Positions 37,076-47,300 of a stretch of 64,000 nucleotides of DNA are shown one piece after another. The DNA is taken from NCBI RefSeq assembly GCF_017888565.1, contig NZ_JAGHFX010000058.1, positions 1-64,000 on the forward strand, given 5' to 3'. The translations under genes and the position numbers were made by a program. Position 1 is the stretch's first letter; each line of letters begins with the position of its first letter. This DNA is from Clostridium sp. GTDB lineage: Bacteria; Bacillota; Clostridia; Clostridiales; Clostridiaceae. Under the pieces are notes generated by a model, which was not told the origin of the DNA, made no database searches, and worked only from the letters and a program-made list of their open reading frames with translations.

Positions 37076-37129
37076 AAATAATATGGATACTTAAATGAAT
37101 ATCTAACTAAGATAAATTTAGAAGAAATA

Positions 37130-37178
37130 AAAATGAATCTACTACTAGTTTAAAGATCAGTAGTAGATTCATTTTTTG
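37130..37178. terminator. bidirectional intrinsic terminator
   Basis: AAATGAATCTACTACT pairs with AGTAGTAGATTCATTT, then TTTG. It lies between convergent genes and ends 8 bases from the guaC stop. Confidence 0.85.
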
Positions 37179-37185
37179 AATGATT

Positions 37186-38169
37186 CTAATATATTCTATC
37201 GCCATTAAAAATTGAATTTTTAACAACTACGTAATCAACAGTTCTTATTGCATCTAGTTTTTTGCCTCCTGCATAGGAAATAGATGATTGAAGGTCTTGT
37301 TGCATTTCTATTAAGGTATCTTTTAATGAACCTTTATATTCCACAAACATTTTCTTTCCTTCAACATTTTTTCTTTCACCTTTTTGAAATTCGGAAGCAG
37401 AACCAAAGTATTCCTTATAAAGCTTTCCGTCTTTTTCAACAGTTTCACCTGGAGATTCTTCATGTCCAGCAAACAGAGAACCTATCATAACCATAGAGGC
37501 ACCAAATCTAATTGATTTAGCGATATCACCATGAGTACGAATACCTCCATCTGCAATAATTGGCTTAGTTGCAGCTTTTGCACACCAACGAAGTGCAGCT
37601 AATTGCCAGCCACCTGTACCAAAGCCTGTTTTAATTTTAGTAATACATACTTTTCCAGGACCAATCCCTACTTTTGTAGCATCTGCACCGGCATTTTCTA
37701 ACTCTCTTACTGCTTCTGGGGTTCCTACATTTCCTGCAATAACAAAACTTTTAGGTAAATGCTTTTTTATATGCTGAATCATATTAATAACTGCATTAGA
37801 ATGTCCATGAGCAATATCAATTGTTATATATTCAGGTGAAAGGTTTTCTCCTTCTAATTGTTCGATAAATGCATATTCTTCATCCTTAACTCCAACACTT
37901 ATAGAAGAAAATAAATTTTTTGCTTTCATATCTTTAATAAATTGTATTCTGCTCTCTGGATTGAAACGGTGCATTATATAAAAATATCCGTTTTCTGCCA
38001 GATAAACTGCGACTTTTTCATCTATAATAGTTTGCATATTTGCTGGAACTACAGGTAATTTAAAAGTTCTTCCTCCAAGAGTTATAGATGTATCACATTC
38101 AGAACGACTGTTTACTATGCATTTTGCTGGTATTAGTTGTATATCTTCATAATCAAAAACGTTATCCAT
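37186..38169 (-). CDS. guaC: GMP reductase
   Basis: A 327-aa enzyme of the IMPDH/GMPR family converting GMP to IMP with NADPH. The ATG at 38169 has GAGG 6 bases upstream; the ORF extends another 24 codons into the promoter region and is not used. [12 protein letters not shown] at the start, the catalytic Cys175 in GPGKVCITK, then [13 protein letters not shown] and [14 protein letters not shown] mark it as the short bacterial GMP reductase type. There are no CBS domains, unlike most IMP dehydrogenases. A near-consensus promoter lies upstream, and no purine riboswitch is visible. Confidence 0.95.
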   Translation of the reverse strand: MDNVFDYEDIQLIPAKCIVNSRSECDTSITLGGRTFKLPVVPANMQTIIDEKVAVYLAENGYFYIMHRFNPESRIQFIKDMKAKNLFSSISVGVKDEEYAFIEQLEGENLSPEYITIDIAHGHSNAVINMIQHIKKHLPKSFVIAGNVGTPEAVRELENAGADATKVGIGPGKVCITKIKTGFGTGGWQLAALRWCAKAATKPIIADGGIRTHGDIAKSIRFGASMVMIGSLFAGHEESPGETVEKDGKLYKEYFGSASEFQKGERKNVEGKKMFVEYKGSLKDTLIEMQQDLQSSISYAGGKKLDAIRTVDYVVVKNSIFNGDRIY

Positions 38170-38232
38170 TTTTACCTCACTATATCCGAATAATTTTTGT
38201 AAATATATATTTATAATTCGTTTATAGGATAT

Positions 38233-38261
38233 ATTATACATATATTTCAGAGAGATGTCAA
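38233..38261 (-). promoter_or_regulatory. sigma-A promoter of guaC
   Basis: On the minus strand TTGACA (38261-38256), 17-base spacer, TATAAT (38238-38233): perfect hexamers. Confidence 0.88.
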
Positions 38262-38414
38262 AATTAATTAAAGTCTTTTTTATACTTATTTTATTATGAC
38301 TATCAAAATATTATTTGTTTTAACTGTGTAACCTTTAATAAAAAACAATACAAAGCAAAGGAAGTTTATTATAATAAGTATATTAAAATTAAATTTGAAT
38401 ATGGAGTTTAATAT

Positions 38415-39563
38415 ATGAACAAAATAGAAAATATCTTAAAGATAAAAGGATATGATAAATTTAAGTGTACAGCAGATAAATGTAAGTTCACTTGTTGTAA
38501 AGGGTGGGATATAAATGTAGATACTAAAACTTATAATAAGTGGAGGGAAAAAGATGATCTTAATTATCTTTTAGATAATGTAAGGTTTATAAAAATTAAT
38601 GGGGAAAATACATATTTAATAAAAAAAGAGACAAAGGGGAAGTGTCCTTTATTAAGTGAAGAAGGGCTATGTAATATAGTTATAAACCATGGTGATGAAA
38701 ATTTATCTTTAACTTGTAAGAACTTCCCTAGAATAGAAAATAAATTTGAGGATGTAAAAGAACTTACTTTATCATGTTCATGTCCTGAAGTAGTTAATAT
38801 AATTAGTGATATGAAAGAAAAAAATTATATAGAGTTTAATGATTATCTTTCTTATATTGAAAATTTAGGCTGTTTAAAAATAAGAGAGAGCTTAGTTAAT
38901 ATACTCCAAAAAGATGAAATAAGTATAGAAGGTAAGCTTATCATTTCTTATAATATTCTTCTTAATATGATGGATAGTGATGATTTAACTTATGAAGATT
39001 TAATAGAGTTTTTAGATAAATATAGATCTAAAAATTATATAAAAGAAGAATTAAACAAATACAAATGCTATGAGAGTAAAGATACTGCAGAGTGTTTAAA
39101 AGAAATAAATTCATTATTTATAGATATAATAGAAAACTATAGAAATGTTTCTATTTTTAAAGAAGCTTTAAAGGATATTTATAAATTTAATAAAGAAATT
39201 AATATAGAATATCTTTTAAAAGAGTGGAAGGACTTTAAGGATTTATTTAAAGAGTATGATAATTTAATTGAAAACTGCATTGTATCAAAAGTTTTGAGTA
39301 GTTGTGTTAGTGATGATTTAGAAGAAATGATTATTTCTATCGAATTGATTATATTGGAATATTTATTTATAAGACATGCTGTATTTTTAAGATATAGTAT
39401 TAATGTAAAAAAAGAAATTAGTATCCAAGATGTAAAAGATTATATTGTAATTTTTTCAAGAATTATAGGTAATAATTCTGATGCAGTAATGGAATTCTTA
39501 TTAGATATTTTTGAAAGTGAAATATTAGAATTTGATTATATATGTTCTTTAACTTTAGTCTAA
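38415..39563 (+). CDS. fliB: FliB-like lysine N-methylase family protein
   Basis: A 382-aa protein with the Cys signature of FliB: CTADKCKFTCCKGW (about 18-31), CPLLSEEGLCNI (about 77-88) and TCKNFPR (about 103-109), probably holding a metal or Fe-S cluster. The last two thirds are helical and poorly conserved. FliB methylates lysines of flagellin in Salmonella; in clostridia homologs are common and their substrate is not always known. No flagellar genes are in the window. GGAG before the ATG at 38415. Confidence 0.8.
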   Translation: MNKIENILKIKGYDKFKCTADKCKFTCCKGWDINVDTKTYNKWREKDDLNYLLDNVRFIKINGENTYLIKKETKGKCPLLSEEGLCNIVINHGDENLSLTCKNFPRIENKFEDVKELTLSCSCPEVVNIISDMKEKNYIEFNDYLSYIENLGCLKIRESLVNILQKDEISIEGKLIISYNILLNMMDSDDLTYEDLIEFLDKYRSKNYIKEELNKYKCYESKDTAECLKEINSLFIDIIENYRNVSIFKEALKDIYKFNKEINIEYLLKEWKDFKDLFKEYDNLIENCIVSKVLSSCVSDDLEEMIISIELIILEYLFIRHAVFLRYSINVKKEISIQDVKDYIVIFSRIIGNNSDAVMEFLLDIFESEILEFDYICSLTLV

Positions 39564-39614
39564 TAGTAATAATTAAAAAATAGTACACAAATGTTAAGAA
39601 GGGAGATAATATAA

Positions 39615-39929
39615 GTGGAAGAAATAAGAAATAGAATAAAAAAATTTAGAGATGATAGAGAATGGTCACAATTTCATACGCCTGCCAATTTAGCAAAGGC
39701 AATAAGCATTGAGTCAGCTGAATTATTAGAACATTTCCTTTGGGATGATAATTATAATAAAGAAGAAGTATGCGAAGAACTAGCAGATGTTATGATATAT
39801 TGCTTACATATGTCAGATTCTTTAGGTGTAAATATAGACGACATAATGAATAAGAAAATGGATAAGAATGAAAAGAAATACCCAGTAGAAAAAGCTAAAG
39901 GAACAAGCAAAAAGTATAAAGAACTTTAA
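39615..39929 (+). CDS. MazG-like nucleotide pyrophosphohydrolase
   Basis: A 104-aa all-alpha NTP-PPase starting at GTG (39615) after GGGAG (39601-39605). It has FRDDREWSQFHTPANLAKAI, ESAELLEHFLWDD and EVCEELADVMIY, giving the ExxE...ExxD magnesium-binding pattern of MazG/dCTPase-like enzymes. These hydrolyse non-canonical nucleoside triphosphates to monophosphates for house-cleaning. It follows the FliB-like gene by 51 bases and is followed by a terminator. Confidence 0.88.
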   Translation: MEEIRNRIKKFRDDREWSQFHTPANLAKAISIESAELLEHFLWDDNYNKEEVCEELADVMIYCLHMSDSLGVNIDDIMNKKMDKNEKKYPVEKAKGTSKKYKEL

Positions 39930-39973
39930 AAAATAATATAAGTATAATCTAATTCAAATATTTAAATTTATAC

Positions 39974-40027
39974 AAAAAAGGAGTTGTCACAGAAAGCCAT
40001 TTTAATTGTGCGACAGCTCCTTTTTAA
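39974..40027. terminator. bidirectional intrinsic terminator
   Basis: AAAAAAGGAGTTGTC pairs with GACAGCTCCTTTTT; placed between convergent genes. Confidence 0.85.
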
Positions 40028-40054
40028 AAGGTTCATATATAAATATCAAGGATA

Positions 40055-41272
40055 TTATGCAACTTTTTTTACAAGCTTAGTACTACGTCTAACTTTTTGA
40101 TTTGATTTTACAGATTGTATTGTAGAAGCTAAAATTATTGATATTAAGCATAAGGCTCCAATAACTATGAATGTGGATTTAAAGCCTCCTGTTAATGATG
40201 ATATAAATGAACCTGAAATTGCTCCTAAGCCAAACCCTTGATATATAATTCCATAGTTCTTAGTTTGATTATTAACACCAAAGAAATCTCCTACTATGGC
40301 AGGGAATACTGTAATATTTCCTCCAAAACAAAATGCAATTGATGCAACACAGGCAAAGAATATAGCAAAGTTTAAATGCATGAAGCTTAGTATAAATACT
40401 GAAATAGTTGTAATTGAAAGTGATAGTATTACTACTTTTAATCTACCGAATTTATCTGATAAGGCACCTAATATAATTCTTCCAGCTGTATTGAATATTG
40501 CTACCATAGCAACTGCATTTGCGGCTACATCAGGTGTCAGTCCAACTAGTTCAACACCAATATCTTTAACTATCCCTATTAGATAAAGACCGCTCATGCA
40601 TGCTGAAAAGAATATTACAAATAAAGCATAAGCTTCTTTTGTTTTAAGCATTTCTTTTACTGTAAACTCCTTTGTGTTTTTATTATCTTTAGAATTACTG
40701 ATCACTAATGGAGCATCCTTTAAAAGTTGAGAACCTATTAATATTAAAGCCATAGCTATAAGACCCCAGTATAAAAATGCTTGTGAAACTCCGACATTAT
40801 TAATTAGGCTTCCATTTATATATTTAAAAATTAAACTACCTGTTCCATAAGCTCCTACTGAAATACCAGAAATAAGTCCTTTTTTATCAGGGAACCATTT
40901 AATACAATTTGAAAGTGTTGTAATATATGCTATACCGTCGGCAGCTCCAACTATTACACCTGCTGTAATATAAAGCATAGGTAATGAAGAATCAAATGAT
41001 GTTAATATTAAGCCAAGTCCTAATATTAAGCCTGCAATTGAAGTAAGTTTTCTAATTCCTAGCTTGTCCTGAAGTTTACCAGCTGCTAATGTAGATACTG
41101 CTAAAGCAAAACTAGTTATGGAGAAGGTAATAGCAACCTTATTTAATTGAAAGCCAAATTTATTTACTAGGGGTTGGTTAAATAAACTCCAAGTATAAAT
41201 TGTACCTAATCCAAGTTGGGTAATTACTGAACCTAAAACTATTAACCAACGATTTTCTGATACTTTTTTCAT
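40055..41272 (-). CDS. MFS transporter, oxalate/formate antiporter (OFA) family
   Basis: A 405-aa transporter with 12 predicted membrane segments. The ATG at 41272 follows AGAGG at 8 bases; an in-frame GTG three codons earlier is too close. The beginning WLIVLGSVITQLGLGTIYTWSLF and GKLQDKLGIRK (loop 2-3) are typical of the OFA family, which exchanges carboxylates such as oxalate, formate or pyruvate. Substrate unknown. It is read in the same direction as the LytTR/LytS pair directly upstream, and carboxylate transporters are known targets of LytS-type systems, so it is a likely target (inference). Confidence 0.85.
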   Translation of the reverse strand: MKKVSENRWLIVLGSVITQLGLGTIYTWSLFNQPLVNKFGFQLNKVAITFSITSFALAVSTLAAGKLQDKLGIRKLTSIAGLILGLGLILTSFDSSLPMLYITAGVIVGAADGIAYITTLSNCIKWFPDKKGLISGISVGAYGTGSLIFKYINGSLINNVGVSQAFLYWGLIAMALILIGSQLLKDAPLVISNSKDNKNTKEFTVKEMLKTKEAYALFVIFFSACMSGLYLIGIVKDIGVELVGLTPDVAANAVAMVAIFNTAGRIILGALSDKFGRLKVVILSLSITTISVFILSFMHLNFAIFFACVASIAFCFGGNITVFPAIVGDFFGVNNQTKNYGIIYQGFGLGAISGSFISSLTGGFKSTFIVIGALCLISIILASTIQSVKSNQKVRRSTKLVKKVA

Positions 41273-41417
41273 CTCATTCACCTCTAATTTTATTTTTACA
41301 TATATAGCATTTACTAATTTTTATAACGAAACACTGTTTATGTTTTCATTATAAATCCGTAAAAGATAAAATTATTATTTTATGAATGAAATACAAAAAA
41401 GTTTGAATAGAATGCAA

Positions 41418-42140
41418 TTATATATGCATGAGTTGCTTGAATTCTTTTACATTACTTCTGCTTACAGGTACTTCATAATCAATATCTTGAAGTTTCAAAT
41501 TATAGGTACTATTAAACCAAGGTATTATTTCTCTTATTTTATTGACATTTACTATATAGGATCTATGGCATCTAAAGAATATATCTTTAGAGAGTTTTTC
41601 ATAAAAATCAGATATACTTAGGTTAACTGAATACTCCTCATTTTTAGTAAAAACATAAGTTATTCTTTCTCTTGCTACACAATAATATATATCATTAATA
41701 TCTACAACTATTATTTTTTCATTTTTCCATAGATTTATCTTATTTGATATGCTATGTTTAGGAGAATTACTTTTTGAGTTATTATCAAGATTTTCTAACT
41801 TTTTTAACATTGAGACAATTCTAGATTCTGAATAAGGCTTTAAAATATAATCAAAAGCTTCAACTTCAAAGGCTTCAACAGCATGTTCTTTATATGCTGT
41901 TATAAAAACTATATAAGGTTTTTTTGTAAATTTACTTATACTTTTAGCAAGTAAAACACCATCTAATGAAGGAATATTTATATCTAAAAATATAACATCA
42001 ATTTCATTATTTTGAATAAATTTAAGAACCTCTATTCCATCTGTAAATTCTGAGACTATATCTATTTTACTGTAATTTTGAATAAAATATTTAAGTTCTT
42101 CTCTTGCTAAGAATTCATCATCAACTATTATTGCTTTCAT
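41418..42140 (-). CDS. LytTR-family response regulator
   Basis: A 240-aa response regulator. The ATG at 42140 has GAGGGTGAG upstream (the GTG at 42149 lies within it). Receiver domain 1-118: IIVDDEFLAREEL with the acidic pair, the phospho-Asp in VIFLDINIPSLDG (about 53) and the LKPYSES lysine (about 103). LytTR DNA-binding domain about 135-238: IYYCVARERITYVFT, FFRCHRSYIVNV and VPVSRSNVKEFK. It ends the histidine kinase operon, 13 bases after the kinase stop. It would bind direct repeats upstream of target genes. Confidence 0.92.
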   Translation of the reverse strand: MKAIIVDDEFLAREELKYFIQNYSKIDIVSEFTDGIEVLKFIQNNEIDVIFLDINIPSLDGVLLAKSISKFTKKPYIVFITAYKEHAVEAFEVEAFDYILKPYSESRIVSMLKKLENLDNNSKSNSPKHSISNKINLWKNEKIIVVDINDIYYCVARERITYVFTKNEEYSVNLSISDFYEKLSKDIFFRCHRSYIVNVNKIREIIPWFNSTYNLKLQDIDYEVPVSRSNVKEFKQLMHI

Positions 42141-42153
42141 ATATCTCACCCTC

Positions 42154-43812
42154 TTATATTTTTTTCTTTATATAAAATTCTATCATAGTTCCTTTATCTA
42201 GTCTTTTTATGTTAAGACCTTCTCCATAAATAAGCTTAATTCTTGAATGAACATTATAAAGACCTATTTTCTTTTCTGGAACATTATCAGTATAAATATT
42301 ATTTATCATTTCTTCACTTATTCCTAAACCACTATCTATTATAGAAATTTTAACTTTCTCATCCTCATCCTTTAAACTTATTTTAACTGTTCCATTATGA
42401 TTATCCTTTAAAATTCCATGGACTATGGCATTTTCAACTAAAGGTTGTATTGTAAGGCTTGGTATTTTAATATCAACATCATCTATATCATAGATAACAT
42501 TTAATTTATCACCAAATCGAGCCTTTTCTATTTCAATATAATCTTTTACTTGTTTAAGTTCTTTTTTTACATCTATAAATTCACTGTTTAATTCTAAATT
42601 AAATCTTAAATAACTTGATAAATTTATTATAAGTTCTCTTGCATTATTAGGATTTATTCTTATAGAAGAAGCTATAGCATTCAATGCATTAAATAAAAAG
42701 TGAGGATTAATTTGTGTTTGAAGGGCTTTAAGCTCTGCCTTATTAGCCATTTCCTTCATTTCTTCAACTTTTGATACCTCCATAAGAGTTGAAATAATTT
42801 GTGAAAGTCCCACAGCAAGAGTTTCTACAGTATAAGTTATGTTATTAGAAGCTCTATAGTATATTTTTAAAGCACCGATAACTTCATTTTTCTCTTTAAG
42901 AGGTATAATAATTGCTGATTTTAAAAGTGATGTTTTTTCTTTAAAACCAGTATTTTTTATAACTATTTTACCACTACTGATAGCTTCTTTTGTTTCAGAA
43001 TTTATAATTTCATGACCAATATTATAATATTCTTTACCAATACCACTATAAGCTAATATATTTTTTGTGTCAGTTATTGAAACAGCATCAGCTTTAATAT
43101 CCTCTTTTATAATTGTACATATTTTATTTAAAGACTCACTATTTATTTTTCTAAAATAAGGAAGAGTTTTATTTGCGATATCTAATGCTAGTTTTGCTTG
43201 CTTAGCAGAAATCTTTTCCTTATCATTTTCTATACTTTGAACTAATAAAACAATAAATCCCACACATATTTGCCCAATAATCATTGGAGCTGCGATTTTA
43301 GATACTATGTCATAACCCAATGAGTGGGGCCTACTTAATAGAAGTATAAGTATCATTGTAATGGTCTCGGAAAACATTCCAGCTATTATTCCTGCTATCC
43401 ATCTATAGTTTCTTTTTATTTTTCTATTAATATACCCAGAGATTATTCCAGCACATATACTGCTTATTAGGCAGGGAATAGAAGTTATTCCTCCTATATC
43501 TATTAGATATCTATGAACTCCGGATATTACTCCTGTTACTATTCCAACAACTGGACCAAATATTATTCCTCCAGATACTATAGTGATAGTTCTAACATTT
43601 ACTAAAGACCCTTCTACATTAAGGCCTGTATATGTTGATAGTATTGCAAATATAGAAAAGACTGTACAAGCAATTAAGTAATCCTTTTTTCTATAGGTAT
43701 CTCTTTGAAATATATTTCTGAAACTTTGTAATCTAGTTATAGTAAATAAACATGCAAGAAGTAATACGGCTCTATCCATAAATTGAATTAATATATTAAT
43801 TATGTAATCCAA
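42154..43812 (-). CDS. LytS-family sensor histidine kinase
   Basis: A 552-aa kinase starting at TTG (43812), 11 bases after AGGAG. The 5TMR-LYT membrane part (about 1-195) has NVRTITIVSGGIIFGPVVG and GVHRYLIDIGG. A GAF-like region follows (about 210-340). The His_kinase domain has LKALQTQINPHFLFNAL (phospho-His about 375), and the HATPase has PLVENAIVHG (N box) and DSGLGISEEM (G1). This is the architecture of LytS/YpdA/BtsS sensors of pyruvate, cell-wall or membrane state. Paired with the LytTR regulator just downstream. Confidence 0.92.
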   Translation of the reverse strand: MDYIINILIQFMDRAVLLLACLFTITRLQSFRNIFQRDTYRKKDYLIACTVFSIFAILSTYTGLNVEGSLVNVRTITIVSGGIIFGPVVGIVTGVISGVHRYLIDIGGITSIPCLISSICAGIISGYINRKIKRNYRWIAGIIAGMFSETITMILILLLSRPHSLGYDIVSKIAAPMIIGQICVGFIVLLVQSIENDKEKISAKQAKLALDIANKTLPYFRKINSESLNKICTIIKEDIKADAVSITDTKNILAYSGIGKEYYNIGHEIINSETKEAISSGKIVIKNTGFKEKTSLLKSAIIIPLKEKNEVIGALKIYYRASNNITYTVETLAVGLSQIISTLMEVSKVEEMKEMANKAELKALQTQINPHFLFNALNAIASSIRINPNNARELIINLSSYLRFNLELNSEFIDVKKELKQVKDYIEIEKARFGDKLNVIYDIDDVDIKIPSLTIQPLVENAIVHGILKDNHNGTVKISLKDEDEKVKISIIDSGLGISEEMINNIYTDNVPEKKIGLYNVHSRIKLIYGEGLNIKRLDKGTMIEFYIKKKI

Positions 43813-44152
43813 GTTAACATCTTCTCCTTTCTTAAGATAATTTATCTATATATAATTCTACTTTTTTTCTTATTATTTGTTAAGCAAATAAAAAAATAAC
43901 AAAATATAAGTTATTAATATTAACAAAGAAGATGTAGATGAAGATAATATTAAAATTTATAAAATAAGGTGATAATATCTGTATAGCATTAAGTATTAAA
44001 TTAAATAATAGATAACTTTTTTAGGAATATGGATTTAGAATATAATTTTAACTATAATAAAAATAATTGCCTTTATTTATATAAAATTTGTATTATATTA
44101 ATTTGGCAGAAAATTATAATTATTAAAAAAAGAATGAAAAATGAGAAAAATG
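43813..44152. other. intergenic region between divergent lytS-like and GH84 units
   Basis: Very AT-rich. It must hold the kinase promoter. An open frame at 44029-44241 has no ribosome site and unlikely composition (Ile/Tyr/Asn-rich) and is not accepted as a gene. Confidence 0.4.
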
Positions 44153-44181
44153 TTTACAGAAATACGTTTTCATTATATAAT
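44153..44181 (+). promoter_or_regulatory. promoter of the GH84 gene leader
   Basis: TTTACA (44153-44158), 17-base spacer, TATAAT (44176-44181). It stands more than 200 bases before the start codon, leaving a long leader with a terminator in it. Confidence 0.7.
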
Positions 44182-44217
44182 ATAGAACAAAAGGAAATAT
44201 TTGTGTATATTTTGTAT

Positions 44218-44243
44218 AGCGTGTTACCAATTGGGCATTAGCT
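44218..44243 (+). promoter_or_regulatory. RAT-like element before the GH84 leader terminator
   Basis: AGCGTGTTACCAATTGGGCA then TTAGCT: shares TGTTAC and GGCA with the LicT target at 16246, has complementary ends (AGC/GCT), and its 3' end overlaps the first bases of the following terminator. This is the antitermination layout, but the match to the consensus is partial. Confidence 0.4.
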
Positions 44244-44276
44244 TTCTTACAAGATTTGTAAGAGAGCTTTTTTTTG
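44240..44276 (+). terminator. leader terminator before the GH84 gene
   Basis: AGCTTTCTTAC pairs with GTAAGAGAGCT, then nine T. There is no credible ORF between the promoter at 44153 and this hairpin, so it should attenuate transcription of the GH84 gene. Confidence 0.7.
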
Positions 44277-44397
44277 TATAAATATATATATCTTAAATGA
44301 ATTTATATAAAGGACAATATAAATAGAAAAAATAGGTAACAACAATACAAGATATCATTTAAAGCCTTTTAATATTATTTATTAGGGAGGAAATAGT

Positions 44398-47300
44398 ATG
44401 AGGATTAAAGGTAAGAAATTACTGAGTTCTATTTTAGCTGTTGCTATGACTTTCGGTTTGGTTCAACCATCTGTGGTTCATGGGACAACAAGAGTAGAGG
44501 AAAATGAAGAAAAAGTTGGATATGAAATTTATCCAAACCCTCATGAAGTAAAATACACAGGAGATGAATTTGTAATACGTAAAGATGTTAATGTAGTATA
44601 TGATAGTACAATTGATGATGCTACTAAAAATCGTATGACTGAAGTTTTAGAATCAAAGGATAAGAATATTACAGTTTCAGATGAAATTACAAATGGGAAA
44701 ACAAATATACTAGTAGGAACATATTCATCAGGTGAATATGTAGACAAGTATGTACAAAGTAATCATGAATTAGATAGTGATTTATTTGAAAAATATGATT
44801 CTTATTATCTAGCATCAGAAAATGGGACAATTTCTATTTTAGGAAAAAATACAGATGCTGCATTTTATGGAATCACATCATTAAAACATATATTTAGTCA
44901 AATGGATGGATCAACAATTCTTAATTTTGAAATGAAGGATTATGCGGACACACCAATTCGTGGATTTATCGAAGGATATTATGGTATTCCATGGACTAAT
45001 GAAGATCGTATGTCTTTAATGGAGTTTGGTGGAGAATTTAAGATGACATCTTATATCTTTGCACCTAAAGATGATTTATATCATACACGCAAGTGGAGAG
45101 AATTATACCCAGAAGAAGAATTAGCAGCAATTGCTGAAATGGTAGAAGTAGGGGTTAAGAGTAAAACAAAATTTGTTTGGACAGCGCATCCTTTTATGGG
45201 TGGATTTAATGCAAATGATTATGACAATGAAATGATTAAATTAAAAGCAAAATTTGATCAATTATACTCAGTTGGTGTTAGACAATTTGGTATTCTAGGA
45301 GATGATGTTGGTAACCTTGATAAACAAATTGTTGTTAATATGATGAATGAACTATCAGAATGGGGTAAAGAAAAAGGTGATGTATACGATTTTGTATTCT
45401 GTCCTGCAGGTTATAATGCTAGTTGGCAAGGGGATTACTCAGAATTAAATATTTATGATGCCCAATTCCCAGAGGATGTTCAAATTTTCTGGACAGGTAA
45501 TTCAGTATGTGCACCAGTTAGCCAAGATACTTTAACTAACTTTAAAACACATAGACTAGAAGAAGGTAAAGACAGTAGAAGAAGTCCTTTATTCTGGCTA
45601 AACTGGCCAGTTAATGATATTAATATGAAAAGATTAATGATGGGAAAAGGAAGCTTATTACACACTGACATCAATATTGAGGATTTAGCAGGTGTAGTAA
45701 CAAATCCTATGCAAGATGCAGAACCATCAAAAGTATCTCTTTTTGCTATTGCAGATTATGCTTGGAATGTAAAAGGATTTGATGATGATAAGAGTTGGGA
45801 AGATTCATTCAAATATATAGATAGTGATGCTTCAGAAGCTTTACACACAATAGCAAAACATACTTCAGATCCAGCACCAAATGGACATGGATTAGTATTA
45901 GAAGAATCAGAAGAGATAAAACCTTTATTAGATGAATTTAAAACTAAATTAAGTAGTGGAGAGTCACTTATTGAAGTTGGTACTAAATTAGTAAATGAAA
46001 TGAATATAATAATTGAGGCTAGTGATGAATTTATTAATACTAGCAATAATGCAAGAATGGTTGAACAAATTACACCATTCGCAAATTCATTAAAAGATTT
46101 AGCAACTTCTATTAAAGATTATGTCAATGCAGCAATGAATTTAGAAGAAAAGGATAATGAATCAGCAATCCAAAATTTCGCTGATGGAACTGTTGCATAT
46201 GAGAATAGTAAAAATCATGATAGACCAACTATTAATGGAAGTACTAAAGCTCAACCAGGATCAAAGCGTTTAGTTCCATTTGCAGAAGCTGTTAGAGATG
46301 GTATTTCTAATAAAATTAATGCTTTAGTTAATGGTGGAGAAAACTTAGTAATTACCCCTTCTACTAATATATCAAATATATATTCAGGAAATATTGAAAA
46401 TATTGTTGATGGTAAGGCAGATACATTTATATGGAATGGTGAATATGAGGCCGTTGGTCAATATTATCAAATATCATTAAGTAAGCCAACTACAATTTAT
46501 GGAGTAGATATATTAAATGGTACTCCAAGTAAGAAAGATGATACATTTGGTACTGCAAAGGTACAATACACAACTGATGGAACAACATGGCAAGATATTA
46601 ACAGTAAAACATATGGACCATATGCTGAATCAGTTAAAATTAGTGGAATAGAAATAGATAATGTTGTAGGATTAAGATACATTTGCACAGAAGCTGGAAG
46701 TGGAAGAAAATGGCCAGCTATGAGAGAATTCTCAATTGCTACATCTCCACAAGAATCAGAAGGGCCAACATTTACAAGTGAAGTAATACGTACAACTGAT
46801 GGTTGGAGTGTGTATAGCGGAAAAGATTCTGATATTATAGATGGAGATGAAACTACAGGTGTTCACTATAATGTTAGACAAAATGGAAATCCTGTAAATA
46901 CAACTATTGCAGGGGACTATGTGGGAGTAAGATTAAGCGAACCAATTATATTAGGTAAAATTAATATTATTCAAGGTCAAACCGCAGATGCGGGGGATTG
47001 GTTTAAGGATGCTACTTTAGAGTATTCTTTAGATGGGAAAAATTACACGCCAATTGAACGATTTGAAAATAAAAAAGAAATTAGAATAGATCTTTCAAGT
47101 CAAGAAATTGAAGCACAATATGTGCGTTTAAGAAATAATGTGAATCAAGAAACTTGGATTGGATTTAGAGAGTTTGAGGTAAATTCAAAAGTTTATCATA
47201 ATGGTAAGGTATATACTAATGTAGAAAAATACAAAGAACATCCAGCAGATTATTATAATGATAATGCTAGTATTGTTGAACTTCAAAATGTTACATTAGA

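Noticed and set aside
38170-38260. Purine riboswitch before guaC
   Set aside because: The leader between promoter and start is short and lacks the conserved loop and core sequences.
44159-44175. Catabolite (cre) site in the GH84 promoter (ATACGTTTTCA)
   Set aside because: Only the right half matches the consensus; left half has several mismatches.
44029-44241. 70-codon open frame before the GH84 gene
   Set aside because: No ribosome site, Ile/Tyr/Asn-rich composition, and it runs through the predicted promoter and up to the leader terminator.
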